DNA of 64,000 bases from Paramacrobiotus metropolitanus (taxonomy: Eukaryota; Tardigrada; Eutardigrada; Parachela; Macrobiotidae): NCBI RefSeq assembly GCF_019649055.1, contig NW_026570232.1, positions 1,550,001 to 1,614,000 of the forward strand, read 5' to 3'. Position numbers and translations under genes: made by a program. The notes under the pieces are model-generated. The model saw only the letters and a list, made by a program, of their open reading frames with translations, did no database searches and was not told the origin of the DNA. Below are positions 1-25,219 of the stretch, piece after piece. How positions within the stretch are numbered: position 1 is the first letter of the stretch; each line of letters begins with the position of its first letter.

Positions 1-1104
1 TGTTACTCGAAACGACCTACAAATTCAAGCGCTGGATATCGCGAAAGAACTTGCCTTGGGCGATTTTAAGGCGTCAAGGAGCTGGATTGCCAAGTTTATG
101 TCTCGAGAAAACCTGTCCTCACGCGCCGTTACGCACACGTCACGAAAAGAAGAATTTTCAGAAAAAGATATTGTACGTCGTCTATGGTTTTTATTATTCT
201 ACACTTTTTGAAAGAAAAAAAATTGTGAAATTTTACCGTCGATTTGCAGGAAGATCAAGAAAGATTTTTTAATGAACTCGTTGAAATTGTGGATATCCAG
301 GAAAGTCCGCCAAAAGATATTCTGAACTTCGACCAAACAAACGTCAAATACGTTCCTTCTAAAATAAGAACGATCAACGAAACTGGAGCGAAACAAGTTT
401 AAGTCACGGCATCTGCAGAGAAAGAGGGCTTCACAATCAGTCTGACGATCTCTGGAAATGGAGAGAAACTGCCCGCAGTTATCGTTTTCAAAGGCAACCC
501 AAAAACCGGAGTTCTGTCAGAAAGGATAATGAAGCAGTTGGTCACACTCGTAAATGTGCGAGTGATGAGCTCAAAGTCTTCTTGGTGGAATGAGCAGCTA
601 GATCATAAATGGATCAGAGAAACGTTTGAAATTTCTGGATATCCTAAGATATTGGTGAGAGATCAGTTTTCCGTTCATAAAATGCAGTCTTCAGCCGACC
701 TGCTTGAAGAGAGAAACATCCGCCAGGTCTTCATCCCTGTTGCCATGACCGGGTATTATCAGCCTCTAGACGTCGGTGTGAACAAGCCGTTCAAGCAGTA
801 CTATCAGGACGAGTACCACCGCTGGCGTAAACAGCACCACGAGACAACGAAATCAGGGTACCTGAGAAATCCTTCGCGGCAGGATATCCTTGACTTTGTT
901 TCCGCTGCCTGAGAGAAAGTTAAGCCAGAAACAATTATAAATTCCTTCGCTGCCGCGAAAATTATCGAGAAGGCGGAGAGCATTGTGAACGACGAAAATA
1001 TTCCCCCACCAGAAGAAACGTCGCCTAACGATAACAGTTTTCTCGACATGAGCTGCGAGCTAAATTTAGATGAGTCTGGTGACTTGGAATTCTGTGAAGA
1101 ATAA
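1..1104 (+). pseudogene. Pogo/Tigger-like DDE transposase, decayed, 5' end outside window
   Basis: The left edge translates (codons from base 5) into a CENP-B/Tc5-type helix-turn-helix DNA-binding segment, seen as a run like ALDIAKELALGDFKASRSW. A probable 77-bp phase-0 intron (173-249) joins it to a DDE catalytic domain starting at 250. Candidate acidic residues are the Asp codons at 331 (NFDQTN), 661 (VRDQFS) and 769 (QPLDVGVNKPFK). That DDD pattern is typical of the pogo branch of Tc1/mariner transposases, which cut and paste DNA. The frame is interrupted by TAA at 400-402 and TGA at 910-912 but resumes unchanged after each and ends at TAA 1102-1104. The element is therefore an inactive copy. 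Its terminal repeats were not found; the left one would lie outside the window. Confidence 0.85.
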
Positions 1105-1747
1105 ATTGTGGCATTATGTTGCTGGATATCCAATAAACTCAACAGAAAGAATTTTTCAGTTCTGTCTAGGAATAGTAAATTAAGCGCCACAGTTGATGTA
1201 CAGTATTTCTGAATTAATTTGAATAAATTTGAATTTTGAGCATCATGCAGTGAACCATTTTGAAAGTAGCTGCAGCCCCCGGGTGCCTGCATGCAGACCT
1301 AGGGTATTTTCGTGTTCCTTAAACCTGTGTCATTACAGTAAATTTCTTTGTTTTAGCGAAACTCCGGCATGTTTGTTCCGGTAGTTCCGTCAAAAAAATC
1401 GAATCTACAGCTATGCGCCTAGTCATAAAAGTACTTGATTTATGATGTTTTGTTACTGTTTTGATCCCAATAATAATTCAGAACTGTTTGCAGATATAAA
1501 TTTCATTGAAGTTTGTGTTTATAAAAAATTATTTTGAATACTAAATGCAATAATTCAGCTGTTGTGAGGTCACTTATGTATTTATTTAACATTGCATATC
1601 ACAGATCAAAAGTGCAAACGCGAGTCGGCAACTGCATTTAAACTTTAGTAGTTGTTTTGTTTGTAAAATTGCATAAGCGAGTATCCCTCTGAGGCTACAA
1701 AATATTGCAAAATAAAATAAAGAAAATTTGAGATGTTACGAGGAATA
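1105..1747. other. AT-rich DNA after the transposase relic, no gene seen
   Basis: This is AT-rich sequence with no convincing exon. It probably includes the 3' flank of the decayed pogo-like element, but I could not place that element's right terminal repeat. Confidence 0.5.
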
Positions 1748-1925
1748 TATTGTATTGTTTACTGCAGTTCGAATTGCACGCGAAAACGATACCCGAAGAA
1801 CTCCGGAATACACTGTGGGGTTTACTGTTGGAAGAACTGTGCGGTTAACTGTGTGGTTTACTGCGGGATAAACTGTGGGATCAACTATGTAGTTTACTAT
1901 GGGATAAACTATGCTGTACGCTGTG
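1748..1925. repeat. Degenerate 12-bp tandem repeat (minisatellite)
   Basis: From about 1814 to 1925 the sequence repeats a 12-bp unit resembling TGTGGGATAAAC roughly nine times. More diverged units can be traced back to about 1748. In one plus frame the unit reads as a tetrapeptide such as Cys-Gly-Ile-Asn or Cys-Val-Val-Tyr. This frame stays open because 12 is a multiple of three, so the open frame is not evidence of a gene. Units on the right have Cys (TGT) changed to Tyr (TAT), which shows ordered decay along the array. Confidence 0.75.
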
Positions 1926-2388
1926 ACTTAAATGTACTTATACACTTTGGCTTGTAGATTGCCTTGCCGTTAAAGAACAGCCATGTCTAGAATTTTTTGG
2001 AATTTGTAGAATAAGCGACCAATGGATCTTGCCTTTTGAAAGTTTTCTTAAAATTATTCCAAGAACGTGATATTATCCTGAGTTTTTATTATCTTGAGGC
2101 AGCTTGCAAAAACCCACGATGAGCTCGCAAAACTGTGGTACCCGAATGTATTTGTCTGATTATGAAGAATTGAATTAATTAATGTTCAGTGATATCCTGT
2201 TTGTTCTAGTAATGTTTCAGGACAAAGAAAACATGTTCACTTTTGGTAATTATATCATGAGCTAATAGCAGTTGTAATTGCTTTTATTGCATATAGCTGT
2301 GCGAGTTCACTTCTGGTGCCAGAATATTCTAGATTCCAGTTATGTTGTGAAAGCAGAATGAACTGGAATTACTTCAGTTTTAAAAAGT
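1926..2388. other. AT-rich spacer, nothing recognised
   Basis: No exon, RNA gene or repeat is recognised between the 12-bp array and the target duplication of the outer hAT-type element. Confidence 0.5.
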
Positions 2389-2396
2389 CGCTAAGT

Positions 2397-3596
2397 TAGA
2401 GATGGCAACGGCTTAGTCGAGGCCGGCTAAGCCGCGGCTTAGCCGGCTATTGGCCAGCCGGCTGACGGTTTTTGCAAGCCGTAGCCGACGTCAGGCCGGC
2501 TGCTTAAGCCGGCTGAGACTTCAGCCAGCCGCGGCTTAGCCGGCGGCCGACTCGGCTGAAGCGGCTTGAACGGCGGCATCGTTGTGCAATTTTTGGCGGT
2601 AAAGATGGCGCCACCGAGTCACTTTGCATTAGAGATGGCAACGGCTCAGCCGAAGCCGTTTGAGCCGCGGCTAAGCCGGCTTCGGCTGAGCCGGCTCGAC
2701 ACAAAATTGCAGCCGTAGCCGATGCTGGCCGAGCCGACTGAGCCGGCTCCGAGCCTTAGCCAGCCGCGAGCCAGCCGTGAGCCGATATCGGCTAACGGCT
2801 TGCGCATAGTATGGAAAAATTGGTTAAAAAGTTAAACTTTTGCTTTTTTAGCCCGTCGAAAGCCGATTTTGAGCTTAAAAATTCTGTATTCTTATTAGAA
2901 AGCACTCAATTTTTGTTTTAGAGATCGCATTCTCCATTAACAGGGACTCCAAACCAGTTTTTATGCTTAAAAAGAGCAAAACACATCGCTTTTTTTGAAA
3001 AAATACTTGCGTTTCTCCGCGCTAAAAAACTATCGGCTAAGCCGGCTCCGAGCCGGCTCGCGTTCAAAGCCGAGCCGTTAGAGCCGGCTCAGGGAGGTGA
3101 GCCGACACGTGCGAGCCGGCTCGCTGTTTTAGCCAGCCGCAGCCAGCCGATAAGCCATTAAGCCAGCCGTTGCCATCTCTACTTTGCATCACATTCTCTT
3201 CGGCTTGCGCCTAATTTCTGTCGCTTTCGCTCGTGATATTGTTAAACTCGGCCGTCATGATGCCATTTCAGTAGCAATGACGCCATTAACTATAAAAAAT
3301 TAGGGAATCTCAACTCATTCAGACTCGGAATTCCCGAATAACCGCTGTTTTTTTGCTTCAAAAGTTTTCGAAAACCGTTTTTTCACAACATAGACGGAAC
3401 AACTTCTAATTTTTTGTGATTTAACTGCACTTTGCAACGTTATTTCAAAAATTTTGCGAATTTTTTTTAAAGCGAAAATATAAGCGGCTTAGCCGGCTGG
3501 CGGCCGGCTAAGCCGGCTGGAAAATTTGGTCAGCCGCTCTAGCCGGCTGAGACTTCCAGCCGCGTTGAGTTAGCCGGCTAAGGGCTTCAGCCTCTA
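2397..3596. mobile_element. Outer hAT-type MITE with 8-bp target duplication
   Basis: The left end begins TAGAGATGGCAACGGCT and the right end finishes with a diverged copy of its complement ending CTCTA at 3596. The eight bases just before (2389-2396) and just after (3597-3604) are both CGCTAAGT. Eight-base duplications and ends starting with TAGAG or CAGGG are typical of the hAT superfamily. The subterminal regions are packed with AGCCGGCT-like words in both orientations. There is no transposase frame, so it is non-autonomous. Another member of the same family is inserted inside it at 2630-3181, leaving about 650 bp of original element. Confidence 0.85.
2630..3181. mobile_element. Inner nested hAT-type MITE with 8-bp target duplication
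   Basis: This 552-bp element has perfect 15-bp terminal inverted repeats, TAGAGATGGCAACGG at 2630 and its complement ending at 3181. The flanks 2622-2629 and 3182-3189 are both CTTTGCAT, an 8-bp target duplication. The GC-rich subterminal parts are made of AGCCGGCT or GAGCCGGCT words, while the middle (about 2830-3010) is AT-rich. Its termini are better preserved than those of the element it interrupts, which agrees with a later insertion. Confidence 0.9.
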
Positions 3597-3604
3597 CGCT
3601 AAGT

Positions 3605-4081
3605 CTTCATACGTGTGCATTGCATGCACGCATACGCGGATACGTGCGCTCAGCCTTAGGACGCGTGATGACGTCCGCTACAAGCAGGAGCCTTTTACAT
3701 ATAATTTTTTGGTGAGCTACGACCAGCAGGCAGCGACACGCTGTCTTGAAACTCGGAAAATATTTTTGTAGTTTCGAACTTTTTGGCTTTTGCTTTTATA
3801 AGTTTTATGATTATCCTTTTATTGTTATTATACTATTATGCGTAGTTAACTGATTGCTGTATGTTTTGTTTTTGTAGTGCGGTGAGTTTTATTGTGTCTG
3901 ACAATCTCGCTTGTGTTTATAGTTGTGTACAAGTTGATTTAAGGTTCGTGTCATCGTGTGCGTACTGTAGTAAAATAATACTACTCGTAGTGATTTATGC
4001 AGAAACGAAAAGCGTTTGATCTTAATCTTGATCTGCTTTGTTCGACTGGGATTTATTAAATTTTGATATTGGGGAGTTTTC
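3605..4081. other. Upstream region of the Vti1 gene
   Basis: There is no coding sequence here. This stretch should hold the promoter and 5' UTR of the Vti1 gene, but I cannot identify a TATA box or start site with confidence. Confidence 0.4.
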
Positions 4082-4123
4082 ATGAATTCGCGACATTTCC
4101 AATGGCTGGCATCCCGCTTTTGA
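4082..4123 (+). promoter_or_regulatory. Possible upstream ORF overlapping the Vti1 start
   Basis: An ATG at 4082 opens a 13-codon frame ending with TGA at 4121-4123. It overlaps the presumed Vti1 start (ATG 4102) in another frame. If the transcript begins upstream of 4082, ribosomes would meet this ATG first and Vti1 translation would need leaky scanning. The transcript start is unknown, so this is only a possibility. Confidence 0.3.
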
Positions 4124-5845
4124 AGGATTTCGAGCAACAGTATGCTGCGATCACAGCAGAAATTATGCATAAACTCAGCGACACGCGTTACCAGTCTGGA
4201 GGTAAATACTGGAGCTTCGTTACTACTAACAAAGTTGCGATATTATTATAATATTATTCCATAAAATGCGAAATTCTAGGTTACTACTTTTTGGTTTTTG
4301 CAGGGGAAAGACGGTTAACGATAAGGGAAGTGGAACGATCGTTTGAAGAATGTCGCGAATTGGTAAGTTCTCGCGCGAATTTTCACATCGCCACTCTGAA
4401 CGGTAGTCAGTTCTTTTCTTCGGTGTGCTGTTTATGTATTGATGTTATAAAACCTTTTTGTTGTCTTTTTTGTCTTCATGGTATTTTCGCCGTGTAGTTC
4501 GAGCAGATGGAACTGGAGATCCGTGCTTTGACGGGAGAGGAGAGGGCGAAACATCTGAATCGACTTCAGAGTTACAAGCAGCAAGTCAATACTTTACAGC
4601 AGGACTTGGTAAGCGATTCGTGCTGGATGTAATTTGCAGGTTGCTGCTATTTTGGCATTCTGTTTTGGCAGTTTTTCCCTGAAAATTTTTTAGTCCGGCC
4701 ATGCGACATGCCATGTTTTGAAATTTACTTCTGTGCGTAAAAGTAACTTCTTTTATGTCCGTCAACAGACAGTAATGAAACGCTTAATAAAATACTAGTA
4801 CTGTATATTATTAAGTATTACCTCTTATTTATTGTCTTTTTTGTGTAAATACTCTGTAGTCTGTACTTTTATCTGTTTTTGAAGAGAAATTGAAGTGATA
4901 TTCGCACCAGCAGTACTGTAATTTTCAAGTAATAATTTGTTGATCTTTGTGTTTCTGTATCCTGGGCCTGCTGTTGTCGAGAATTTTTTTAACCGTTCCA
5001 CGCATGTGTAACACGAATACTGGATGATATTTTGAATTTATTTTCAAGTTCTATTTTCTTTTGACTGTTTTTTTTTAACTTACAGAGTACTTGCTGTTGG
5101 ACTTTTGAAAAATTATTTTTTCTCGAATATATTGCATTGCACATACAATCATTCGAATGCCGTTTGAAAAATGCGAATCAAATTAAATTTATTAACGTAA
5201 AAAAATTTCTTGTGATAACCATTTTGATACAGTATACTGAGTAAAGTACTGTATAAAGTAACAAGGAAATACGTAGGTGGTTTGTTCGCGACATAACAAC
5301 TGCGAAAAGTGGAATAAAAGATTGCAAAATGCGTACTTAATACTAACTTACCTGAGTTACGGTGTTACCTCCCTCAATGATCTAAGTGTAATTTACCGGG
5401 AAGTTGGTTTTTTGCTTTCGCTGTTGTGAATGATTTTCCCTATTTGTAGAAAGAACTGAAGAATCCGAAGTTGGCCGACGCGCATTTTCAGGACGCCGTA
5501 GTGGACGTTAGCGACCAGCGCGCCCTCCTCCTGGAGCGAGTGCAGGACAGCAGCGACCATCTGGACCGTGCCACCCGTACTCTGGATCAGGGCTACCGCG
5601 TGGCCTTGGAGACCGAACAGATCGGCGCCAGCGTCCTCAACAACCTCAACACACAAAGGGAGACGCTGAATAAAGCCCGCTCCCGAATGAACGACATGGA
5701 AGAAGATCTGGGCCGAAGTTCTCGAATTTTGACGGTGATGATTCGGCGGGTGGTACAGAATCGAGTGCTGGTGGTCGGCATTGTGGCCGTATTGTTGATT
5801 ATTATTGGAATTTGCGTGTACTTTGGTGTACGGGGTAGTTCCTAG
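4102..5845 (+). CDS. VTI1A: Vti1 Qb-SNARE (vesicle transport through interaction with t-SNAREs)
   Basis: There are four exons: 4102-4201, 4304-4362, 4498-4608 and 5450-5845. They splice in phase into 221 aa, close to the usual length of about 217-230. The N-terminal part is the three-helix Habc-like domain (SYKQQV region near residue 80). Residues about 126-188 form the SNARE motif with the conserved ETEQIG stretch and a central-layer Gln near 159. Residues 196-215 form the C-terminal membrane anchor, followed by a short tail. Vti1 proteins join SNARE bundles for fusion in the Golgi, endosome and vacuole/lysosome routes. The sequence looks more like Vti1a than Vti1b. The start is the first in-frame ATG. 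Exon 4 is clearly richer in GC than exons 1-3. Confidence 0.93.
4609..5449 (+). other. Intron 3 of Vti1, nothing else seen
   Basis: This is AT-rich intronic sequence bounded by GTAAGC and a TTTGTAG acceptor. I see no internal exon or repeat. Confidence 0.7.
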
Positions 5846-6090
5846 ACATCCTAGTCGTCAATCGTGGATTTTCTGTTTATGGGGACTTTGCATCAACGGG
5901 GTTTCATACCGGGGAAATGCTGATACGATGATCTCGATGATATTGTTTGACAGTTTTGTGTATTTTTAATTATGGCTTGCCTTCTATAAGCTGCAGTTTT
6001 TATGGATTTTGTTTTATATTGAAATTGAAATTTCACGCCTTTTTACTAGTGTTTAGTCAAATGCTTTGCATTAGTAAGTTATTTTATTTA

Positions 6091-6096
6091 AATAAA
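6091..6096 (+). terminator. Probable polyadenylation signal of Vti1
   Basis: An AATAAA hexamer lies about 245 bases after the Vti1 stop codon in AT-rich sequence, a normal distance for a 3' UTR end. Confidence 0.5.
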
Positions 6097-7900
6097 TTAT
6101 TTATTTAGTTCGTGGTCGCACTACTTACTAAAAATACTAGTGTACTCAGTTTGCAGTTCTTCACTGCGCCCGATACTCTGCAAAATTTTGCTCTCATCGT
6201 CCAGGGAGAGACGGGACGCCTATAAGAGAGACACGGTTAATAATTGGAAGCAGCAAGTACCGTTTGTTAGCGCAGTTTTTTATTCATCGTTACTTCTTTA
6301 CAAGTGCCGCTTATTTTACATACTTTCGTATAGATAGAGTACATGTATATACAGTATTTGTCCAATTCTTTGCTTATTATTGAATATCGCTTTAAATACC
6401 GTTGGCTCACTTTGGCAGTATAAAGCCAACTACAGTATCTGTAAAGACGAAATGTGCCGTTGACCCGGGTTTACTGCGGTTACAGCGGTCACTGTGACGC
6501 AATTTGCGCCGGGAGCCATTTCGCACCGTCCATTGTCCAGATCTACTGAGAACATGTTTACTAACTTTGTTACCAGCACAACTAAGAATTCTTCGACTAC
6601 TATATTGTGGAAATTTGAAAAATTTCTTACTCCGTTACGCATTGCCCTTTAGTGTCTTTAATTTACAGTTATTGCGAGTAATTTGCGACCGACCGGAAAT
6701 CCCTGTCTAACGTACTGCCTCTCACCCGCACCGTGCAACGTACTTACAGTATCTCACTGGAACGTCCTTAGGAAATGTATGCAAAATGTAAATAACACAA
6801 AAACAGGCAAAATCCAGCCAAGAAAAAAAATCACGGATAATATTAATAAGAATTACTTAAAAATCATATAGAGTATTGCTGTAATTATGTACAGTTGTAC
6901 AGATACAAATGCCTGTGCCAGATATGAGTAGGCTCAGTAGACAGTGCCAGCCCTCCCAATCAGCCGGCCGAGCAGCTGTCCGGCTTACCGCCTTGTGCCT
7001 CAGCACTTATGTTAATTTTGAATGGCAGCGGCGCCGCAGCAGCTGGTTTGTTAAAAACTGCACTCATTTGCAAACGTTAGCTGTTCAGTGTTCGGCAATC
7101 CGCAGTGCGGGTAGTGTTTTTTCTTTGCGGGGAAAGGCTGCTCATGCTTTGCTGGATAATGGATCTACATGCACATACATATTGAGTGGAAGCATCGCAT
7201 TCCGTTTCCGATCACCTTGATTTGAATGCTAAACAAAAATCCATTGGATCCCAGTCTGTATGGTACACAAGTCACCAGTGAATAGAAGCGCGTTGGACGT
7301 TTTCTCCCTCTCCGTCTCTCTCTTAGTCTCGGCTGCTGTGTGGGAGCCAGAGGAATTTAATAATTGATCCCTTTTTGCCAGTGTATTGGAGGATACATAT
7401 GCGATCCTGCTGCTCCTGTTGCGTTTGACATAACAAGTCACATAACATACGTATCAGACCAGACCAGGCTCGGCCCGCGGTGAACACGTTATTGGGGGTA
7501 CGGCTCGGCTCGCGGTGGATGTAGGCAGTGTTGTTGGCTGCTGCAGCAGCGAACGGGAACGATTACGATTCTCGATCAGTACGAGCAGTGTGTGCTCTGC
7601 CTTTGGCTTCCCCATTCCTTGTGAATTGTTGATTTGCACATCGCACGGATCGGCTAGTCTGGTTACAGTGTGTAGTAGTGTTGCCTCAGTTTTATTCTCT
7701 AATTTATTGCTTCATTGAGTTTATCGGGTGGAAAGCAGAGAAAATGGGATGGACATGGACTGGATGATTTTCAACCTTTTTGCTCTTTGATTGCCACCGT
7801 TTGTTCTTGCAGCGCCTCCATCACAGTCGTCTTCGTCTTTTTATCCCGTGATCTTCCTCTAGTTGTATCTTCTTTATTACATTTACCGGTGACGAAAAGA
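6097..7900. other. Intergenic region and likely calcineurin A promoter/5' UTR
   Basis: No exon is supported in this stretch. The part from about 7230 to 7900 is richer in GC and in CT runs and leads straight into the calcineurin start, so it probably contains the promoter and 5' UTR. The calcineurin frame extends upstream of 7901 without a stop but contains no other ATG. Confidence 0.5.
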
Positions 7901-23676
<15,776 letters not shown>

Positions 23677-24477
23677 AAACACGCGACGCTTTCATCAAAC
23701 TCGACGCGCGCGCGCAATCCCGGATGAAGAGAAAGATGTGTTGCGTGGTGCTGCGAGATTATAGTTCTATTATTTTACACAAAACGGGAGCGCTTCTCCT
23801 CTTTTTTTTTGCTGGCGGTGGTGCGTGGAGGGGCGGAGTGGATGCGGGGGAGTGTTTTGTGGCGCTGGACATGGAGAGATAAGATGTACCTCTACAATTG
23901 TGTTTGGATGATGTTTTTTTCTTGGTGTATTTATTGTAGATTATGCTCTCCGGTAAATGCGCGGGGGGAGATTTTAGTCGGATGTTTTCTCTTTTCGTTC
24001 GTTCGTTCGTTGGTGTGTTTTTAGGTCCCCAGTGGAATGTGTTTATTTATAGCTTTTTACGAAATGTAACACTTGTCTCTCTCGTGTTCCGGGGGGTTGT
24101 AGGTTCCTCTTTCTGGCAGTTTTGGATGGTTTCTGGTTTTGTCTATCTCTCTCTGTTTTTTTTCGCGGCTAGTTTAAATCTTTTAACACGAAGAGTATAC
24201 GCTACTTTTACAAACTGGTGTTGATTCTTTTTCGTCCGGAATCTGTAACTAGTAGTTATATCCCCGTGAGAAATTATCCGATGCGGTTGCTGCAGTTCTG
24301 GTGCTTTTTATCGATGATAAAGAAAACTTTCCGTTGACTTTTCCGACGTTCGGCTTTTGTACAGAGTACTACAAACTAAAGTAGTATCTGCGGGTTGCCC
24401 AAGCACCTAGACTAAATCCGAAAAAATACTGTGTTATAAAAGCACTGCACTTTTTCGCGTGTTACGTTTGAAGCATA

Positions 24478-24483
24478 AATAAA
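24478..24483 (+). terminator. Probable polyadenylation signal of calcineurin A
   Basis: AATAAA lies about 800 bases after the calcineurin stop codon. The region from 23677 is free of coding sequence and T-rich, as expected of a 3' UTR. Confidence 0.4.
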
Positions 24484-24502
24484 TTTCTTTTGTTCCACAA
24501 AG

Positions 24503-24640
24503 ATGAAAATCATGAAACGCAGATCATTTGATGCTGAAGACCTGAAGTCCCAGTTTCTCATGATTTATGCAGTTTACTCTGACCGGAAGTTTGCGGAAAG
24601 GACGAAGGAGCACGTCCACAACGCTGGATGCATAAAGTAA
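24503..24640 (+). other. Short ORF of 45 codons ending in a splice-donor-like site
   Basis: An ATG at 24503 opens a 45-codon frame (MKIMKRRSFDAEDLKSQ at its start) that stops with TAA at 24638-24640. The stop overlaps a good donor motif, AAA followed by GTAAGC at 24637. It could be a small exon, a remnant of a mobile element or chance. No family is recognised. It sits between calcineurin A and SF1, just past the likely end of the calcineurin 3' UTR. Confidence 0.2.
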
Positions 24641-25219
24641 GCTGCATGATCGCCGGCCCAAGGTGGATGGCCTAAGACTATTACCCTGTACGTCAGCAGA
24701 ATGGCGCCACAGGCCACATAGCTACGTTAAATAAGGCTTACTCGGCTATTTTTCTGCTTGCCTGCCATGTTTTCCGTACTTACTCAACAGATATTCTGCG
24801 TTCTGTAGCGCTTTTAACAGCACACGTTAAAGGGGGCGTGGTGACTGGTGGAGCAAGCGGCAAATCACGTTCAAGAGACGCAATCCTGGCTCACGCTGAC
24901 TAGCAACATTCCAAAACTAAAATTGATTAAAAATTTAAATCAAGTAGTTTTTGCTGAAAGTGAAGTCTATGACTCTCTACTTTTAAATTGTTCTTCCTCC
25001 CAGGAATAAATTATTAGCAGCAGCTTATTTACGGGAATTAAGCCTGCATCGGTATTCAGAACTTTCAAGTTCAGTGTCATAGTTGCATCCGTCTGAGTGA
25101 TAACGCTGCGGGAGTGTAAATCGTGCAACTGAACGCTGCACACGAATCGTGACCAGACAGTGATTGTTGATTTTAACTGTGATCTTTCATTCTGTTGTGA
25201 TCCGTCATCTCTGTACTTC
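24641..25219. other. Upstream region of SF1
   Basis: No exon is supported. This should hold the promoter and 5' UTR of the SF1 gene. The SF1 frame is open for about 60 bases before the ATG but contains no earlier ATG. Confidence 0.4.

Noticed and set aside
2504-2704. Minus-strand Ala/Arg-rich open frame
   Set aside because: It is produced by the GC-rich AGCCGGCT words of the hAT-type MITEs and is not a gene.
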